Positions 1-10,564 are shown, counted from the stretch's first letter. The stretch: 64,000 nucleotides of DNA from an uncultured Shewanella sp. (GCF_947495455.1 NZ_CANLZC010000012.1:1-64000), one strand, 5' to 3'. The notes: generated from the letters alone by a model not told the origin. Numbers and translations are program-made.

Positions 1-90
1 TACAGCATAAATGCGCCTTGAATTGAAAAGCCTGAGAAGCTCTGAATTGATCATCTATATAATAGAATTGGTATAACTACCTTTCACTTC
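1..90. repeat. Degenerate end of a MITE-like repeat
   Basis: The stretch from about 11 to 85 (aatgcgccttgaatt, later gaagctctgaa and ggtataac) resembles the right-hand end of the complete element at 6048-6315 (aatacgccttgaatt, caagctctgaa, gggtataat). It looks like a decayed copy whose left part lies outside the window. No gene is visible here. Confidence 0.45.
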
Positions 91-123
91 AATACGCTGC
101 CTATCGCTAAATCAATATAAAGG

Positions 124-465
124 TTAAAAATCCGACATAGACTTATCATGCTGACTTTGTTTGAAAGGTGTGATTTTATCATCCACTAATTGTGCTTTCG
201 CTTCAGGATTGTTTTCAAAATCGTATACACTGGACGTAGCATAAGTTTGAGATAAATCATGTTGGCTTTTAGGAAAATCTTGATTGCCCATATCTGTTAT
301 TGCGCCGCTTTCAGGCGGATTAAGCGCAAAGTCATAATGAGCAGACACTTCAGAGGTTTTAGAAAAATCATGCTGACTCATAGAATATGGAGCCGCTTCA
401 TTAGCAGTACTGATAGCAGAAAAAGCAATCGCACCAAAGATAAACACTAACTTTAAAACACTCAT
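124..465 (-). CDS. Small secreted SQHD-repeat protein
   Basis: I do not recognise a family. The ATG at 465 gives 113 residues; the open frame upstream offers only TTG. The N-terminus (MSVLKLVFIFGAIAFSA) is a Sec signal peptide with probable cleavage near STA-NEA. The mature part has two imperfect repeats of about 38 residues, each opening with SQHD, then a YDF-x-NP motif, followed by a third partial SQHD block at the C-terminus. There are no cysteines in the mature part. It is probably periplasmic or surface-exposed. It stands alone, converging on nothing, about 185 bp downstream of the hybrid kinase gene and on the same strand. Confidence 0.6.
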   Translation of the reverse strand: MSVLKLVFIFGAIAFSAISTANEAAPYSMSQHDFSKTSEVSAHYDFALNPPESGAITDMGNQDFPKSQHDLSQTYATSSVYDFENNPEAKAQLVDDKITPFKQSQHDKSMSDF

Positions 466-594
466 ACAAAGCAACCATTAAGTTACATTACCGTAACACA
501 ATGATAATACAAGCACCCCATTTAGTGAACACTAAACCTCAATATGTTTAAAAATATCGCAAAAAGAGTGTTTTTAATACTCGTTATTCCTTAC

Positions 595-631
595 ATAAAA
601 AAGCCACCCTATGGTCGATAAGGTGGCTACC
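595..631 (-). terminator. Terminator of the hybrid kinase gene
   Basis: Inverted repeat AGCCACC/GGTGGCT with an extended stem (ACCTTAT/ATAGGGT). On the minus strand a run of six T follows, just past the kinase stop codon at 651. Confidence 0.8.
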
Positions 632-650
632 AATAAGGTTTATTTTATTC

Positions 651-3600
651 TTAAGTTTTATTTATCCAATAGCTTAGCGTGTCAAATAATTCATCTAACA
701 CTATAGGTTTAGTGATGTGAGCATTCATACCCGCATTCAAGCTTTTTTCTCTATCACCAGACATTGCATGTGCAGTCATCGCAATAATAGGTAATGTCTC
801 GCTATCATACTGCTCACGCAGCTTCTTTGTCGCTGTCAAACCATCCATCACAGGCATTTGAATATCCATTAAAACAGCATCAAAGCTTGCTTTTTCTATC
901 ATATCAATGGCCACTTGACCATTTTCTGCAACTTCCACCTGATAGCCCGCACTCTTTAACAGCTCAGTTGCGACCTGCTGATTAATAAAGTTATCCTCAA
1001 CTAAGAGCACATTGCCCGCAATTTCGACTTCCTTTTCCACCTCTTCTTCCGTTATTTCTTCAGCATCAACCACATCTTCTGTCGTTGTTGGTCGTTGCTG
1101 AGAATCATTATTTTTAGAAAAAGCGTCGATAATCTCATCAAATAACGACGATGCCTTAAAAGGTTTTTGTAATAACGCCGAGACCTTAATATCACTTAAG
1201 TCTTTTTGCATAGGCTCTGCAGAATAAGCCGTCATCATAATAATCACAGGTCTTTTGGCTAAACGACCATCGGCCACCATTTCATCAATACGTTTGATCA
1301 CTTCTGGCCCATCCATCTTTGGCATCATCCAGTCAAGTAACAATAAATCGATCTCTTTAGTGGCCAGTATCTCTAAGGCTTCTTTTCCGCTTAATGCGGT
1401 ATCCACATCAAAATGAAAACCGCGAGTCACGCTGGAATAGATTTGCAGAGCAGTCGGATTATCATCAACCACTAATGTCTTTAAGTGACCCAACCAAGAA
1501 GGGAAGACTAATGGCGGCGCAACGATTTCGTCTGCCACTTCAAAACTCACAGTAAAACTAAATGTCGACCCAACACCGGGCTCACTTTCCACTTGTAAAA
1601 TGCCGCCCATCATAGAAACAAGATGCTTACTGATAGACAAACCAAGCCCTGTTCCCCCATACTGGCGAGTGGTTGAGCCATCCGCTTGTGCAAATGCATC
1701 AAATAGGCTGGCCTGTTTTTCTTCATTGATCCCTATGCCAGTATCACGTACCCAAAATTTCAAGCTAATGTAATCGTCTCGCTCACCAACATCTTCACAA
1801 CCCAATTCAATTTCACCTACTTGGGTAAATTTGACCGCATTTGACAGTAAATTAATGAGGACTTGTCCCAGTCTTAATGGATCGCCTTCTAACATTAATC
1901 CCGCAGTAACAGGTGCATATAAGAGTAATTCAACACCTTTTTCTTGTGTACGTAATGCATTGAGATCTAGGGCATGCTCAAGCACTTTATCCAAAGGAAA
2001 TGCCACTTTCTCTAGCTCAAGTTTACCCGCCTCAATTTTAGAGAAATCAAGAATATCATTAATAATTCTCAACAAAGAATGCGCAGAAAAATCAGCCTTA
2101 TCCAAATAATCAATTTGCTGTGGCGTTAACGAAGTGCGTTTGGCTAACTGCAACATACCAATGATGGCATTCATCGGCGTTCGAATTTCATGACTCATAT
2201 TAGCCAAAAACTCACTCTTATACAGATTCGCCATCTCAGCATCTTGTTTAGCTTCTAACATGGCCACTTCATTACTTTTATGTTTAGTAATATCTTTATG
2301 GGTTCCGACCATACGTTTAGCTTGACCATTGCTCATAAACTCAACCACACGCCCTCGAGATTGCAGCCAATGATACTCGCCACTTTTACCACGCATCCTA
2401 AATTCAACATCATAAGTACCAGAAGGCACAGCCAAGTATTGTTCCATGGATTGCTCAACGCGCATGCGATCATCAGGATGAATAAGTTCACTGATGGTTG
2501 ACACTAACGCTGGAAATTCATTGGTTTCATAACCCAGCATAGTATAATAGGCAGGGTTGCAAATGATTTGCTCAGAATCGAGATACCAATCCCATAACCC
2601 ATCTTCCACGGCATCCATCGCAAGGTGATAACGCTCCTCCGATAACCGCAACTGCTCTGCAGATTCATATTCACGAGTCACATCTCGCCACACCGAAATC
2701 AAACCCAATAACTCACCACGACGATTATAAAAGGGTAACTTAAGGGTATCGAGTAAAATCGATTTACCCGCCAACTCCACCTTTTCTTGATACCTTAAGG
2801 TGGATTTCTCTTCCATGACACGTAAATCTTCAGCCAAAATTCGACCCGCTTGATCGTCACTGGCCACTTTATCTGAAAAGCGCCCTATTATTTCGCTCTC
2901 CGTGAAACCTAACATGCGCTCTGCCGATTTATTACAACCTAAATATCGACCTTCTTTATCTTTAAAAACAATCGCTTCAGGTATAGAGTCGATAAGGGAA
3001 CGTAACAAGGCAAATTCTCGCTCGCGGCGCTCAGTCGTTTCTTTTAATCTTTTAGTACGCTGAGCCACCAACTTGTCCAGTCGCCTATTTTGCTCCGCAA
3101 GATGCCGAGTATATTGTTTGTTTTCTTCAAAAATACGGCTAACAAGTTGATACCAAGGTTCCCAACCATCTGATACCCGCTCGGGCACCTTAATGGGTTC
3201 TTGAGAACACATCTCTAAATGAGTTAATAAACTCGTAGCCGGATTCACAAAAGAGCGCCGAGTTTGCCAGTGAACGATAGTGACTAAAACAGACAAGGCC
3301 AATACCACTAATAAAAAGGATAACTTCAACTTTTCCCAAGAATCTTTGAATAAATCATCAACGGGTTGTAAATACAGCAAGCGCCAAGGGGCGTTATGCA
3401 ATGCAACTGAATGAATATAATAGCCATTACGAATAATACCTTCGTGGGCATCAAACAACACAGACTCAGGTATAGAATGAAGCTCTGACGGTATTTTCTG
3501 ACTAATATGGTATACGCGATTGATATGAGCTGAATCGACATCACTGTTAGAAAGAATATTATTACCCTGATCCAACAAAATCACCGTACCGGGCATTTTA

Positions 3601-4259
3601 AAATACAAACGTATTTGTTTTGCCAATGACGCCAATGTCATGTCTAAATTAATGGAACCAATAAATTCATCTTTTAAATAGATGGGCACACCTAAGGTCG
3701 TTAGCAAACCTTTATTGGTGGGATCCACATAAGCCTCACTCCAAAATACGCTACGCTGAGGATTCATTGAAGGCGCAGCTTCTGTAGCTACTGGAAAAGA
3801 TAAAGACAGCTCAAATAGCATTTCTAATTCTTGGTAGAATTTCTCACTGCGGCCATTCAAAGAGCCTACGCCAGTAATACGGCCCATGTTAGTGAAAGGT
3901 TCACCACTATGAGCATAACTCGGCTCAAGTGTGAAATATTGGCCCGTTTCTTTGAATTTCTGGTATTGAGGTAAACTGTCTTTTCTGACGAGTTCATCAA
4001 AACGTAAATGATCTACGGCCACATTACGTAAGCTTTTAACCGCCCTAATGCTGGATTCAAGTAAAAGATCAATTTGCAGAACATGACGTTCAACTTGCTC
4101 TTCTCTTTGTTCAATTAAATGCTTTTTTTCACGATCGAAAAAAAACCATGCCGTCACTAACGCCATGATAATAACACCGATATAGGTATAAAAAACGGCT
4201 CGGTTATAATTCTTTTGAATCGGAGATTTTAATTGAAGACCTAGTTCAGTTGGTTTCAT
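651..4259 (-). CDS. Hybrid sensor histidine kinase (Cache, 2 PAS, HK, 2 REC)
   Basis: Membrane hybrid sensor kinase of 1202 residues. Domains in order: TM helix at about 20-42; a periplasmic Cache-like sensor at about 43-310; a second TM near 315-335; a cytoplasmic linker and coiled coil; two PAS domains (about 415-530 and 545-665); HisKA with the H-box SHEIRTPMNAI near 690; HATPase_c with a GTGLGLSIS box; and two receiver domains. The phospho-acceptor aspartates are in LLLLDWMMPKMDG near 977 and VLMDIQMPVMDG near 1133. There is no C-terminal HPt domain, so a separate HPt protein or direct transfer is expected. The sensor resembles dCache ligand binders, but the ligand cannot be read. No partner regulator is adjacent. 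The RR-GGDEF operon at 10.7 kb is a possible but unproven partner. Confidence 0.9.
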   Translation of the reverse strand: MKPTELGLQLKSPIQKNYNRAVFYTYIGVIIMALVTAWFFFDREKKHLIEQREEQVERHVLQIDLLLESSIRAVKSLRNVAVDHLRFDELVRKDSLPQYQKFKETGQYFTLEPSYAHSGEPFTNMGRITGVGSLNGRSEKFYQELEMLFELSLSFPVATEAAPSMNPQRSVFWSEAYVDPTNKGLLTTLGVPIYLKDEFIGSINLDMTLASLAKQIRLYFKMPGTVILLDQGNNILSNSDVDSAHINRVYHISQKIPSELHSIPESVLFDAHEGIIRNGYYIHSVALHNAPWRLLYLQPVDDLFKDSWEKLKLSFLLVVLALSVLVTIVHWQTRRSFVNPATSLLTHLEMCSQEPIKVPERVSDGWEPWYQLVSRIFEENKQYTRHLAEQNRRLDKLVAQRTKRLKETTERREREFALLRSLIDSIPEAIVFKDKEGRYLGCNKSAERMLGFTESEIIGRFSDKVASDDQAGRILAEDLRVMEEKSTLRYQEKVELAGKSILLDTLKLPFYNRRGELLGLISVWRDVTREYESAEQLRLSEERYHLAMDAVEDGLWDWYLDSEQIICNPAYYTMLGYETNEFPALVSTISELIHPDDRMRVEQSMEQYLAVPSGTYDVEFRMRGKSGEYHWLQSRGRVVEFMSNGQAKRMVGTHKDITKHKSNEVAMLEAKQDAEMANLYKSEFLANMSHEIRTPMNAIIGMLQLAKRTSLTPQQIDYLDKADFSAHSLLRIINDILDFSKIEAGKLELEKVAFPLDKVLEHALDLNALRTQEKGVELLLYAPVTAGLMLEGDPLRLGQVLINLLSNAVKFTQVGEIELGCEDVGERDDYISLKFWVRDTGIGINEEKQASLFDAFAQADGSTTRQYGGTGLGLSISKHLVSMMGGILQVESEPGVGSTFSFTVSFEVADEIVAPPLVFPSWLGHLKTLVVDDNPTALQIYSSVTRGFHFDVDTALSGKEALEILATKEIDLLLLDWMMPKMDGPEVIKRIDEMVADGRLAKRPVIIMMTAYSAEPMQKDLSDIKVSALLQKPFKASSLFDEIIDAFSKNNDSQQRPTTTEDVVDAEEITEEEVEKEVEIAGNVLLVEDNFINQQVATELLKSAGYQVEVAENGQVAIDMIEKASFDAVLMDIQMPVMDGLTATKKLREQYDSETLPIIAMTAHAMSGDREKSLNAGMNAHITKPIVLDELFDTLSYWINKT

Positions 4260-4576
4260 TCACAACCCTTGGCAAAACACACTTTTCGCTGATAATCATA
4301 CCATAGTAGGCCGATTTCACATCTTGCAAAGAAACAAGTGTATTGCCCACATCTAGACGACATAAAGTCCAGGTACACCAAAATTAAACAATAAAATAAC
4401 CACATTAAAACCAACTATTTACAATTGAATGTTTATTGTTACTTAAACTAAGCTTAAAAAGGCTTAGCTGACTATCAGTATATCAAAGCATCGGAATCAA
4501 ACGATTAATATTTATTAAATATGTGCGAATAAACGACTTTAAAACCGATCAAGTAAAACACAGATAATATTCCATT
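4260..4576. other. Intergenic region, kinase promoter side
   Basis: About 370 bp lie between phoH (ends 4631) and the kinase start (4259), both on the minus strand. It must hold the kinase promoter, but I cannot pick a convincing -35/-10 pair. A small inverted repeat (CTAAGC/GCTTAG) sits near 4447-4467. No other feature seen. Confidence 0.4.
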
Positions 4577-4609
4577 AAGTGACTTAGGGATCAAAGGCCT
4601 AAGCCACTT
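4577..4609 (-). terminator. Probable terminator after the PhoH gene
   Basis: 12-bp stem AAGTGACTTAGG/CCTAAGCCACTT with one mismatch and a 9-nt loop, 22 bp past the stop codon. No clear T-run follows, so it may be a weak or Rho-assisted terminator. Confidence 0.5.
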
Positions 4610-4630
4610 AAAATGGTATGAAAGTAAGGC

Positions 4631-6025
4631 CTATAAATTTTCTTCAGCAAATTCAGCCAAACGTGAACGCACAACGCCATTTAAGTATATATTGGCACTA
4701 CCATCAAAGTCTTTAAAACGCTCTACAATGTAAGTTAATCCCGATGTCACAGCAGTAAGATAATTGGTATCGATTTGTGCAAGATTACCACTGCAAATCA
4801 ATTTTGTGCCCTCTCCCATGCGCGTCAGCATGGTTTTCAGTTGAGAAGCGGTTAAATTTTGACATTCATCCAAAATCACCACAGAGTGCTGAATTGAACG
4901 GCCTCGCATAAAGTTAATTGACTTAAATTGAATATTGGCCTTTTCCATAATGTAATTCATACTACCCGTTGGATTAACATCATTTTTATGTAGCACCTCT
5001 AAGGTATCAGTAATCGCACCTAACCAAGGCGCCATTTTCTCTTCTTCAGTACCGGGTAAAAAACCAATAGATTCGGCAATTTCAGGCGTATTACGCGTGA
5101 CAATCACTTTGTCATAAAGGCCACGTTCTACGACCAACTCAAGTGCCGCTGCCATGGCGAGCAATGTTTTTCCGCAGCCTGCAGGTCCAGTTAAAATCAC
5201 TAAATCAATATCAGGATCCATTAAGGCTTGCATCGCCATGCCTTGATAAATATTTTTAGGCTTAATCCCCCATGCTTCAAGATGTAACAGCCTGTCTTTG
5301 CCTAAATCGAGAAACTTAAGCTCTTTATCTGTTTTATCCACGATACGACCACAAAAATTAGATTTCTCATCGAGCATGTATTGATTACTATAAAAAGGTT
5401 CATCACCAAAATCGGCTAATGGCACCTTATGCACTGTGTGCCGTCCATAACTCTCCGTGCTAACATTATCGGTATAATCCCAAAAATTGCCCTCAAATTG
5501 ATGAAAACCTTTAGTGAGAAAACGCACATCGTCAATCAATTGATCTCGGCGATAATCTTCCACCATTAAAATACCGGCACCTTTGGCTTTAAGGCGCATA
5601 TTAATGTCTTTTGTCACTAAGACTAAACTACGGGGGGCATGCTTTTTTTGTAAATGTAATGCAGTATTAATAATGCGATTGTCATTGTTAATATCGGGTA
5701 AAGAGCTATTAGTGAAATCAAGTTGATGATCGGGAAAAATAGCGAGGCGGCCTGACACATCAGCATGATCTTCTCGCCTTGGCAGAGGCACACCATCGAC
5801 GATTTCTTCGGGGGTAATTTCTCCGCCTAAAATATCTTCTAAGGCTCGAATTGCCACTCGCGCATCGCGGCTAATATCCCGTTTTCTATCTTTAATTTGA
5901 TCGAGCTCTTCTAACACTGTCATCGGAATGATGACATCATGTTCCTTGAATGAATATATGGCTAAGGGTTCATGCAGTAACACATTGGTATCTAATACAA
6001 ACAACTTTCTGTCGTCTTTATTCAT
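4631..6025 (-). CDS. PIN-domain/PhoH ATPase fusion (PhoH2 type)
   Basis: 464 residues. Residues 1-150 form a PIN ribonuclease-like domain that opens with VLDTNVLLHEPLA and carries further acidic residues (EELDQIKD, DARVAIRAL). A PhoH P-loop ATPase follows, with Walker A GPAGCGKT near 280 and a Walker B-like ILDECQNLT near 385. This order is that of PhoH2 and Bacillus YlaK, for which RNA unwinding and cleavage activity has been described. It differs from E. coli YbeZ, which lacks the PIN part. The ATG at 6025 is the natural start. The gene sits between two signalling or transcription genes with no operon partner. A MITE-like element begins about 22 bp upstream and may carry or separate its promoter. 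Confidence 0.9.
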   Translation of the reverse strand: MNKDDRKLFVLDTNVLLHEPLAIYSFKEHDVIIPMTVLEELDQIKDRKRDISRDARVAIRALEDILGGEITPEEIVDGVPLPRREDHADVSGRLAIFPDHQLDFTNSSLPDINNDNRIINTALHLQKKHAPRSLVLVTKDINMRLKAKGAGILMVEDYRRDQLIDDVRFLTKGFHQFEGNFWDYTDNVSTESYGRHTVHKVPLADFGDEPFYSNQYMLDEKSNFCGRIVDKTDKELKFLDLGKDRLLHLEAWGIKPKNIYQGMAMQALMDPDIDLVILTGPAGCGKTLLAMAAALELVVERGLYDKVIVTRNTPEIAESIGFLPGTEEEKMAPWLGAITDTLEVLHKNDVNPTGSMNYIMEKANIQFKSINFMRGRSIQHSVVILDECQNLTASQLKTMLTRMGEGTKLICSGNLAQIDTNYLTAVTSGLTYIVERFKDFDGSANIYLNGVVRSRLAEFAEENL

Positions 6026-6047
6026 GACGCCTCCATTTGTGTATTAT

Positions 6048-6315
6048 TTATACCCGTGATACTTGAAGATGCAGGATTCAGCTGGAATTAAAAGCCTTTT
6101 AGGCAAGGCTTTGAACAGCGTGCCTAGTCATTCTAAGCTGATGTTCAATAACGCAGTATAAAAGGCTTTTAAACCAGCCCCTTGGGAGTCTGTAAAAGCA
6201 CCTACTTCTGCGTTGTATCACCTTAAAAGGCAATAAGCATTTCGGCAATAATACGCCTTGAATTAGGCACTTTTACAAGCTCTGAAACATGCATCTTCAA
6301 GTATCACGGGTATAA
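6048..6315. mobile_element. MITE-like element with 26-bp perfect terminal inverted repeats
   Basis: A 268-bp non-coding element is bounded by perfect 26-bp inverted repeats. The left arm is 6048-6073 (starts TTATACCCGTGATACTTGAA) and the right arm is 6290-6315. Weaker inverted similarity continues inward (TTCAG, AAAAG and CAAGGC blocks on both sides). No open reading frame of note lies inside. A third, solitary end (CCAGTATCACGGGTATAA) is at 6391-6408. Degenerate relatives are seen at 1-90 and perhaps near 49.15-49.3 kb and 54.2-54.3 kb. The distribution suggests a non-autonomous element dispersed in this genome. No obvious target duplication is visible. Confidence 0.75.
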
Positions 6316-6390
6316 TGCTTATCTTTCACCTAAGATAATTCAATGCTCTCCTATATTGTTAACAGTGGATGGCCAATTAATATACTTCTT

Positions 6391-6408
6391 CCAGTATCAC
6401 GGGTATAA
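6391..6408. repeat. Solitary MITE end
   Basis: The sequence AGTATCACGGGTATAA repeats the outer 16 bases of the right arm of the element at 6048-6315, about 80 bp further on, with TCTTCC just before it. It is either a solo end or a trace of a nested, partly deleted second copy. Confidence 0.55.
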
Positions 6409-6625
6409 CTAAGCTTAGAAGCTTGATTTGCGCTTTGACAATTCACTTTAGCGTTTCCTCATAGTGCCAGCAAACTTTTCCTGTATCAAGCCATGTCCCT
6501 TTCAACTAAGGGCTATTGAAATAGGCGCCATTTTGGCTAAACTAGTGCATTATTGAGTCACTTTTTTATCACTAATCTGTCTTAAAAAAGTCCAATTTGA
6601 ATGAAGATAATGACGTGGGTAAATC

Positions 6626-6653
6626 TTGCAGTTTTACGGCGTTTAGGTATACC
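6626..6653 (+). promoter_or_regulatory. Candidate sigma-70 promoter of rapA
   Basis: TTGCAG (6626-6631), a 16-bp spacer and TATACC (6648-6653) lie 40 bp before the rapA start. The -10 is imperfect. Prediction by eye only. Confidence 0.35.
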
Positions 6654-6692
6654 ATACGCGCCCTTGTGTTCCCCTGTAAATGAGAAATATAA

Positions 6693-9593
6693 ATGCTGTT
6701 TTCCTTAGGTCAGCGCTGGATAAGTGATACTGAATCTGAACTTGGTTTAGGTACTGTTGTTGGAATGGAAGGCCGTATGGTCACCCTACTTTTTCCTGCA
6801 ACGGGTGAGAATAGATTGTTTTCACGCGCTGAAGCCCCACTCACTCGTGTAATTTATAACCCTGGTGACAAGGTTGAAAGCCATGAAGAATGGAGCTTGA
6901 AAGTCACTGAAGTGGAAGACAAAGATGGCCTTATCATTTATCACGGCATTCATGAAGAAACCGGTGAAGAAGTCAGCCTGCGGGAAACACTGCTCAATCA
7001 CAACATTCGCTTTAATAAACCCCAAGATCGCCTTTTTGCTGGTCAAATAGACCGTTTAGATCGATTTGGTGTTCGCTATCAATGCCAATTGTTACGCCAT
7101 AAACTCGCCACATCAGATTTATTGGGCTTGCAAGGCCCTCGTGTTGGACTCATCCCCCACCAGCAATGGATTGCCCATGAAGTCGGACAGCGATTCGCCC
7201 CTCGCGTGCTATTAGCCGATGAAGTTGGGTTAGGCAAAACCATTGAAGCTGGCCTCATTATCCATCAACAATTACTGACAGGCCGCGCCGAACGCGTATT
7301 AGTTATCGTGCCTGATACACTACGCCACCAGTGGTTAGTTGAAATGCTAAGACGATTTAACCTGCGTTTCTCCATCTTTGATGAAGATCGCTGCGTTGAA
7401 GCCTATGCCGATCATGACAATCCTTTTTATACCGAACAGCTCGTGATTTGTTCTTTAGAGTTACTGCGTAAAAAACGTCGTCTCGAACAAGCGGTTGATG
7501 CCGACTGGGATTTACTGGTTGTTGATGAAGCCCACCACCTTGAATGGTCAGAAGAAGCACCGAGTCGTGCTTATCGTATTGTTGAAGCCTTAAGTGAAGA
7601 AATACCTGGCGTATTATTACTCACCGCCACGCCGGATCAATTAGGTCACCAGAGCCATTTCGCTCGCTTGCGTTTACTCGATCCAGACCGTTTTTACGAT
7701 TATGACACCTTCCTAAAAGAAGAAACCAGCTATAAAGAAGTGGCAATCGTTGCCGATGCCCTAGCCAGTAATGACACTATCGATGCTGATATCCTTGATA
7801 AACTGGTTTCATTGATATCAGAAAAAGACATCAGTGAAAACATTAAGCTTATTCAGAATGACAATACTGATGTACGCTATCAGGCCAGACAATCACTTTT
7901 ACAAGAATTACTCGACAGACACGGAACTGGCCGAGTGCTTTACCGTAATAGCCGCGCCTCAGTAAAAGGCTTCCCTAAGCGACGCTTTAACGCTCATCCA
8001 CAATCTATGCCAGAGCAATATGCCACTGCAGCGCGTGTGAGCGCCATGATGAACAAACATTTGGACACCGCCGCCAAAGTGAAACAAATACTCAGCCCTG
8101 AAAAAATCTATCAAGACTTTGACAGTGGCAGTGCTAGCTGGTGGAAATTCGACCCTCGCGTCGACTGGCTAATCGAATTTTTGAAAAACAATCGCAGTAA
8201 AAAAGTATTGATCATCGCCAGCCAAGCCGATACCGCACTCAGCCTTGAAGAGGCATTGCGAACTCGAGAAGGCATTCAGGCCACGGTATTTCATGAAGGC
8301 ATGTCTATCATTGAACGTGACAAAGCGGGCGCTTATTTCGCTCAAGAAACTGGCGGTGCCCAAGCCCTGATTTGCTCTGAAATTGGCTCTGAAGGACGTA
8401 ACTTCCAATTTGCCAGTCAATTGATTTTATTTGATTTACCACTGAATCCCGATCTGCTTGAACAACGTATCGGCCGTTTAGACAGAATAGGTCAAAAGAA
8501 TGATGTTGAAATTCACTTACCTTACCTTGAAGATACTGCGCAAGAAGGCTTAATGAATTGGTATCACAAGGGCCTAAATGCCTTTGAGCAAACCTGCCCA
8601 AGCGGCCATATTTTATACAAGGAGTTTTCAGCCAGTTTACTTGATAGTCTATTACTCAATGATGAAGACAACTTCAGCAGCTTACTGAAAGACACTCAAG
8701 AACGTTACCAAACGCTAAAATTAGCCATGGAACAAGGTCGAGATAAGCTTCTTGAAATTAATTCTCATGGTGGAGAAAAGTCAGCACAGTTAGTCGAAAA
8801 ACTGGCCAGCCGCGATCAAGACACTCACCTCATTGGCTCTGTGATCCGTCTTTGGGATATTATTGGTGTTGAACAAGAAGACAGCGGCGAAAATGCCATC
8901 GTACTTCGCCCAAGCGAACACATGATGTTTCCAACCTATCCCGGATTACCAGAAGATGGTATTACCGTCACTTTTGACCGGGATATTGCGCTATCTCGCG
9001 ATGATATTGCCCTCATTACACAAGAACACCCCATTGTACAAACGGGTTTAGATCTCATCACCTCATCTGAGACAGGCACCACCAGTGTTGCCGTACTAAA
9101 AAACAAAGCCTTGCCAGCTGGCACTCTGTTTTTAGAACTCATTTATATGGCCGATGCATCTGCGCCTAAATCGAGTCAGCTTTATCGTTATTTCCCGCCA
9201 ACTCCAGTGCGAATTTTACTGGATCAAGCGGGTAATAATTTATCCGATAAAGTCACCTACGAAAGCTTTGATAAGCAATTAAGTGCCGTCAACCGTCATA
9301 TTGGCAGTAAACTTGTTAACGCCTATCAAACTGCATTGCATCCATTATTGGGTAAAGCAGAAACCTTTGCCGATAAGGAGTTGGCCTTATTAATTGATAC
9401 AGCTCGCGCGAAGATGACAGAGCAATTGTCCAGTGAGCAAGCAAGACTTGAGGCTTTAAAAGCCGTTAACCCTAATATTCGAGATGAAGAAATTGAGCAT
9501 ATTAAAGAGCAAATGAATGAGCTTAATCGCTACTTAGATGCAGGACAATTACAACTCGATTCCATTCGCTTAATTGTAGTGAGTCACGCCTAA
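6693..9593 (+). CDS. rapA: RNA polymerase-associated ATPase RapA (HepA)
   Basis: SWI2/SNF2-family ATPase that binds RNA polymerase and promotes its recycling. 966 residues, close to the usual 968 of E. coli RapA. An N-terminal Tudor-like region comes first ([20 protein letters not shown]). Helicase motif I is [14 protein letters not shown] near 172, motif II is [17 protein letters not shown] near 275, motif III is [11 protein letters not shown], and motif VI is [12 protein letters not shown] near 590. A long C-terminal RapA-specific region follows. The gene is full length with no sign of damage. The ATG at 6693 gives the family N-terminus ([12 protein letters not shown] type). It is monocistronic, with a strong terminator at 9614-9652. 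Confidence 0.98.
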   Translation: MLFSLGQRWISDTESELGLGTVVGMEGRMVTLLFPATGENRLFSRAEAPLTRVIYNPGDKVESHEEWSLKVTEVEDKDGLIIYHGIHEETGEEVSLRETLLNHNIRFNKPQDRLFAGQIDRLDRFGVRYQCQLLRHKLATSDLLGLQGPRVGLIPHQQWIAHEVGQRFAPRVLLADEVGLGKTIEAGLIIHQQLLTGRAERVLVIVPDTLRHQWLVEMLRRFNLRFSIFDEDRCVEAYADHDNPFYTEQLVICSLELLRKKRRLEQAVDADWDLLVVDEAHHLEWSEEAPSRAYRIVEALSEEIPGVLLLTATPDQLGHQSHFARLRLLDPDRFYDYDTFLKEETSYKEVAIVADALASNDTIDADILDKLVSLISEKDISENIKLIQNDNTDVRYQARQSLLQELLDRHGTGRVLYRNSRASVKGFPKRRFNAHPQSMPEQYATAARVSAMMNKHLDTAAKVKQILSPEKIYQDFDSGSASWWKFDPRVDWLIEFLKNNRSKKVLIIASQADTALSLEEALRTREGIQATVFHEGMSIIERDKAGAYFAQETGGAQALICSEIGSEGRNFQFASQLILFDLPLNPDLLEQRIGRLDRIGQKNDVEIHLPYLEDTAQEGLMNWYHKGLNAFEQTCPSGHILYKEFSASLLDSLLLNDEDNFSSLLKDTQERYQTLKLAMEQGRDKLLEINSHGGEKSAQLVEKLASRDQDTHLIGSVIRLWDIIGVEQEDSGENAIVLRPSEHMMFPTYPGLPEDGITVTFDRDIALSRDDIALITQEHPIVQTGLDLITSSETGTTSVAVLKNKALPAGTLFLELIYMADASAPKSSQLYRYFPPTPVRILLDQAGNNLSDKVTYESFDKQLSAVNRHIGSKLVNAYQTALHPLLGKAETFADKELALLIDTARAKMTEQLSSEQARLEALKAVNPNIRDEEIEHIKEQMNELNRYLDAGQLQLDSIRLIVVSHA

Positions 9594-9613
9594 GTAACAC
9601 TGACTGTCATCAT

Positions 9614-9652
9614 AAAAAGCCGAGCCTTCAATACAGAAGACTCGGCTTTTCT
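9614..9652 (+). terminator. Rho-independent terminator of rapA
   Basis: Stem AAAAGCCGAG/CTCGGCTTTT with inner TTC/GAA pairing, ending in TTTTCT on the plus strand, 20 bp after the rapA stop. Confidence 0.85.
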
Positions 9653-9754
9653 ATGACATCAAGACGATAAAATTGACCGCTGTGCCCGTATTTTTTACTG
9701 ATCTAGTCGGCTTAAATATCGAAATACCAAAATGAGCAAACAACTCAAAAACCT

Positions 9755-10564
9755 TTAATACCAACGTGACTGTCTTTTTTCATAGGGCATATTGGGTTGT
9801 TTACCTTGTCTCAATGCCGCTATCACTCGATTCTTTCCCATTAATAACTTTATTTGGCTTAAGGTTTCTCGCCTTAGCAAACGCCTAACACTGGCAGTCC
9901 AACTGCGATTAATACTGAACTTAATTGCTGCATTGGCATCGGGGGAGGTTTGCATCAATTGCTGTGCTAACTGCTCAGCACTTTCCATTGGATTGCTCAC
10001 GATTTGAGTCACGAGTCCTTTTTGTAGCGCCTCCTCTGCACTGAGCACTGCAGCTGTCATCGATAGCAATAAGGCTTGATCTTTTGGCATAATTTCCCTC
10101 AATGTGACCAGTCCTGCCATATCCGGTAACAAGCCCCATTTGGCTTCCATAACCGAAAATTGAGCCGTGCTTGACACTAACCTAAAATCCGCTCCCAAGG
10201 CTATTTGCATGCCTCCACCAAAACAACAACCTTCAATCGCCGCAATCACAGGCACAGGTAACTGGCGCCATCCTAAGGATATGCGCTGAGCGAGGTTAGC
10301 ATTACCCGGCAAAATTTTAAACAATATTCGCAGCGCTTGCATGGGCGATTTCATCACACTTTTCACATCTAGGCCTGAGCAAAAATTATTCCCTGCACCA
10401 AATAAAATCACCGCTTTCAGATCACGATCTTTCTTCAATTGTTTAATTGTTTTATCGATTTCCAGAAATGCATCAAAGCTCAGCGCATTATATTTATCAG
10501 GACGATTCAAACACACATAAGCGATGCCCTGCTGTTTTTTGATTTCTACATAATTCCCTTTCAT
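9755..10564 (-). CDS. Crotonase-family enoyl-CoA hydratase/isomerase
   Basis: Crotonase-fold enzyme of 269 residues acting on an acyl-CoA thioester. I start it at the ATG at 10564 (MKGNYVEIKKQQGIAYVCLN), where the family homology begins; the open frame continues 19 residues further to 10621. Oxyanion-hole segments are FCSGLDVKS near 62 and GGGMQIALGADF near 117. EAKWGLLPDMAG carries the acidic residues typical of hydratases and isomerases. The exact substrate is not readable; a role in fatty-acid or acyl-CoA catabolism is the usual inference. It is divergent from the signalling operon at 10744 and not linked to other beta-oxidation genes, apart from a thiolase 7 kb away. Confidence 0.88.
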   Translation of the reverse strand: MKGNYVEIKKQQGIAYVCLNRPDKYNALSFDAFLEIDKTIKQLKKDRDLKAVILFGAGNNFCSGLDVKSVMKSPMQALRILFKILPGNANLAQRISLGWRQLPVPVIAAIEGCCFGGGMQIALGADFRLVSSTAQFSVMEAKWGLLPDMAGLVTLREIMPKDQALLLSMTAAVLSAEEALQKGLVTQIVSNPMESAEQLAQQLMQTSPDANAAIKFSINRSWTASVRRLLRRETLSQIKLLMGKNRVIAALRQGKQPNMPYEKRQSRWY

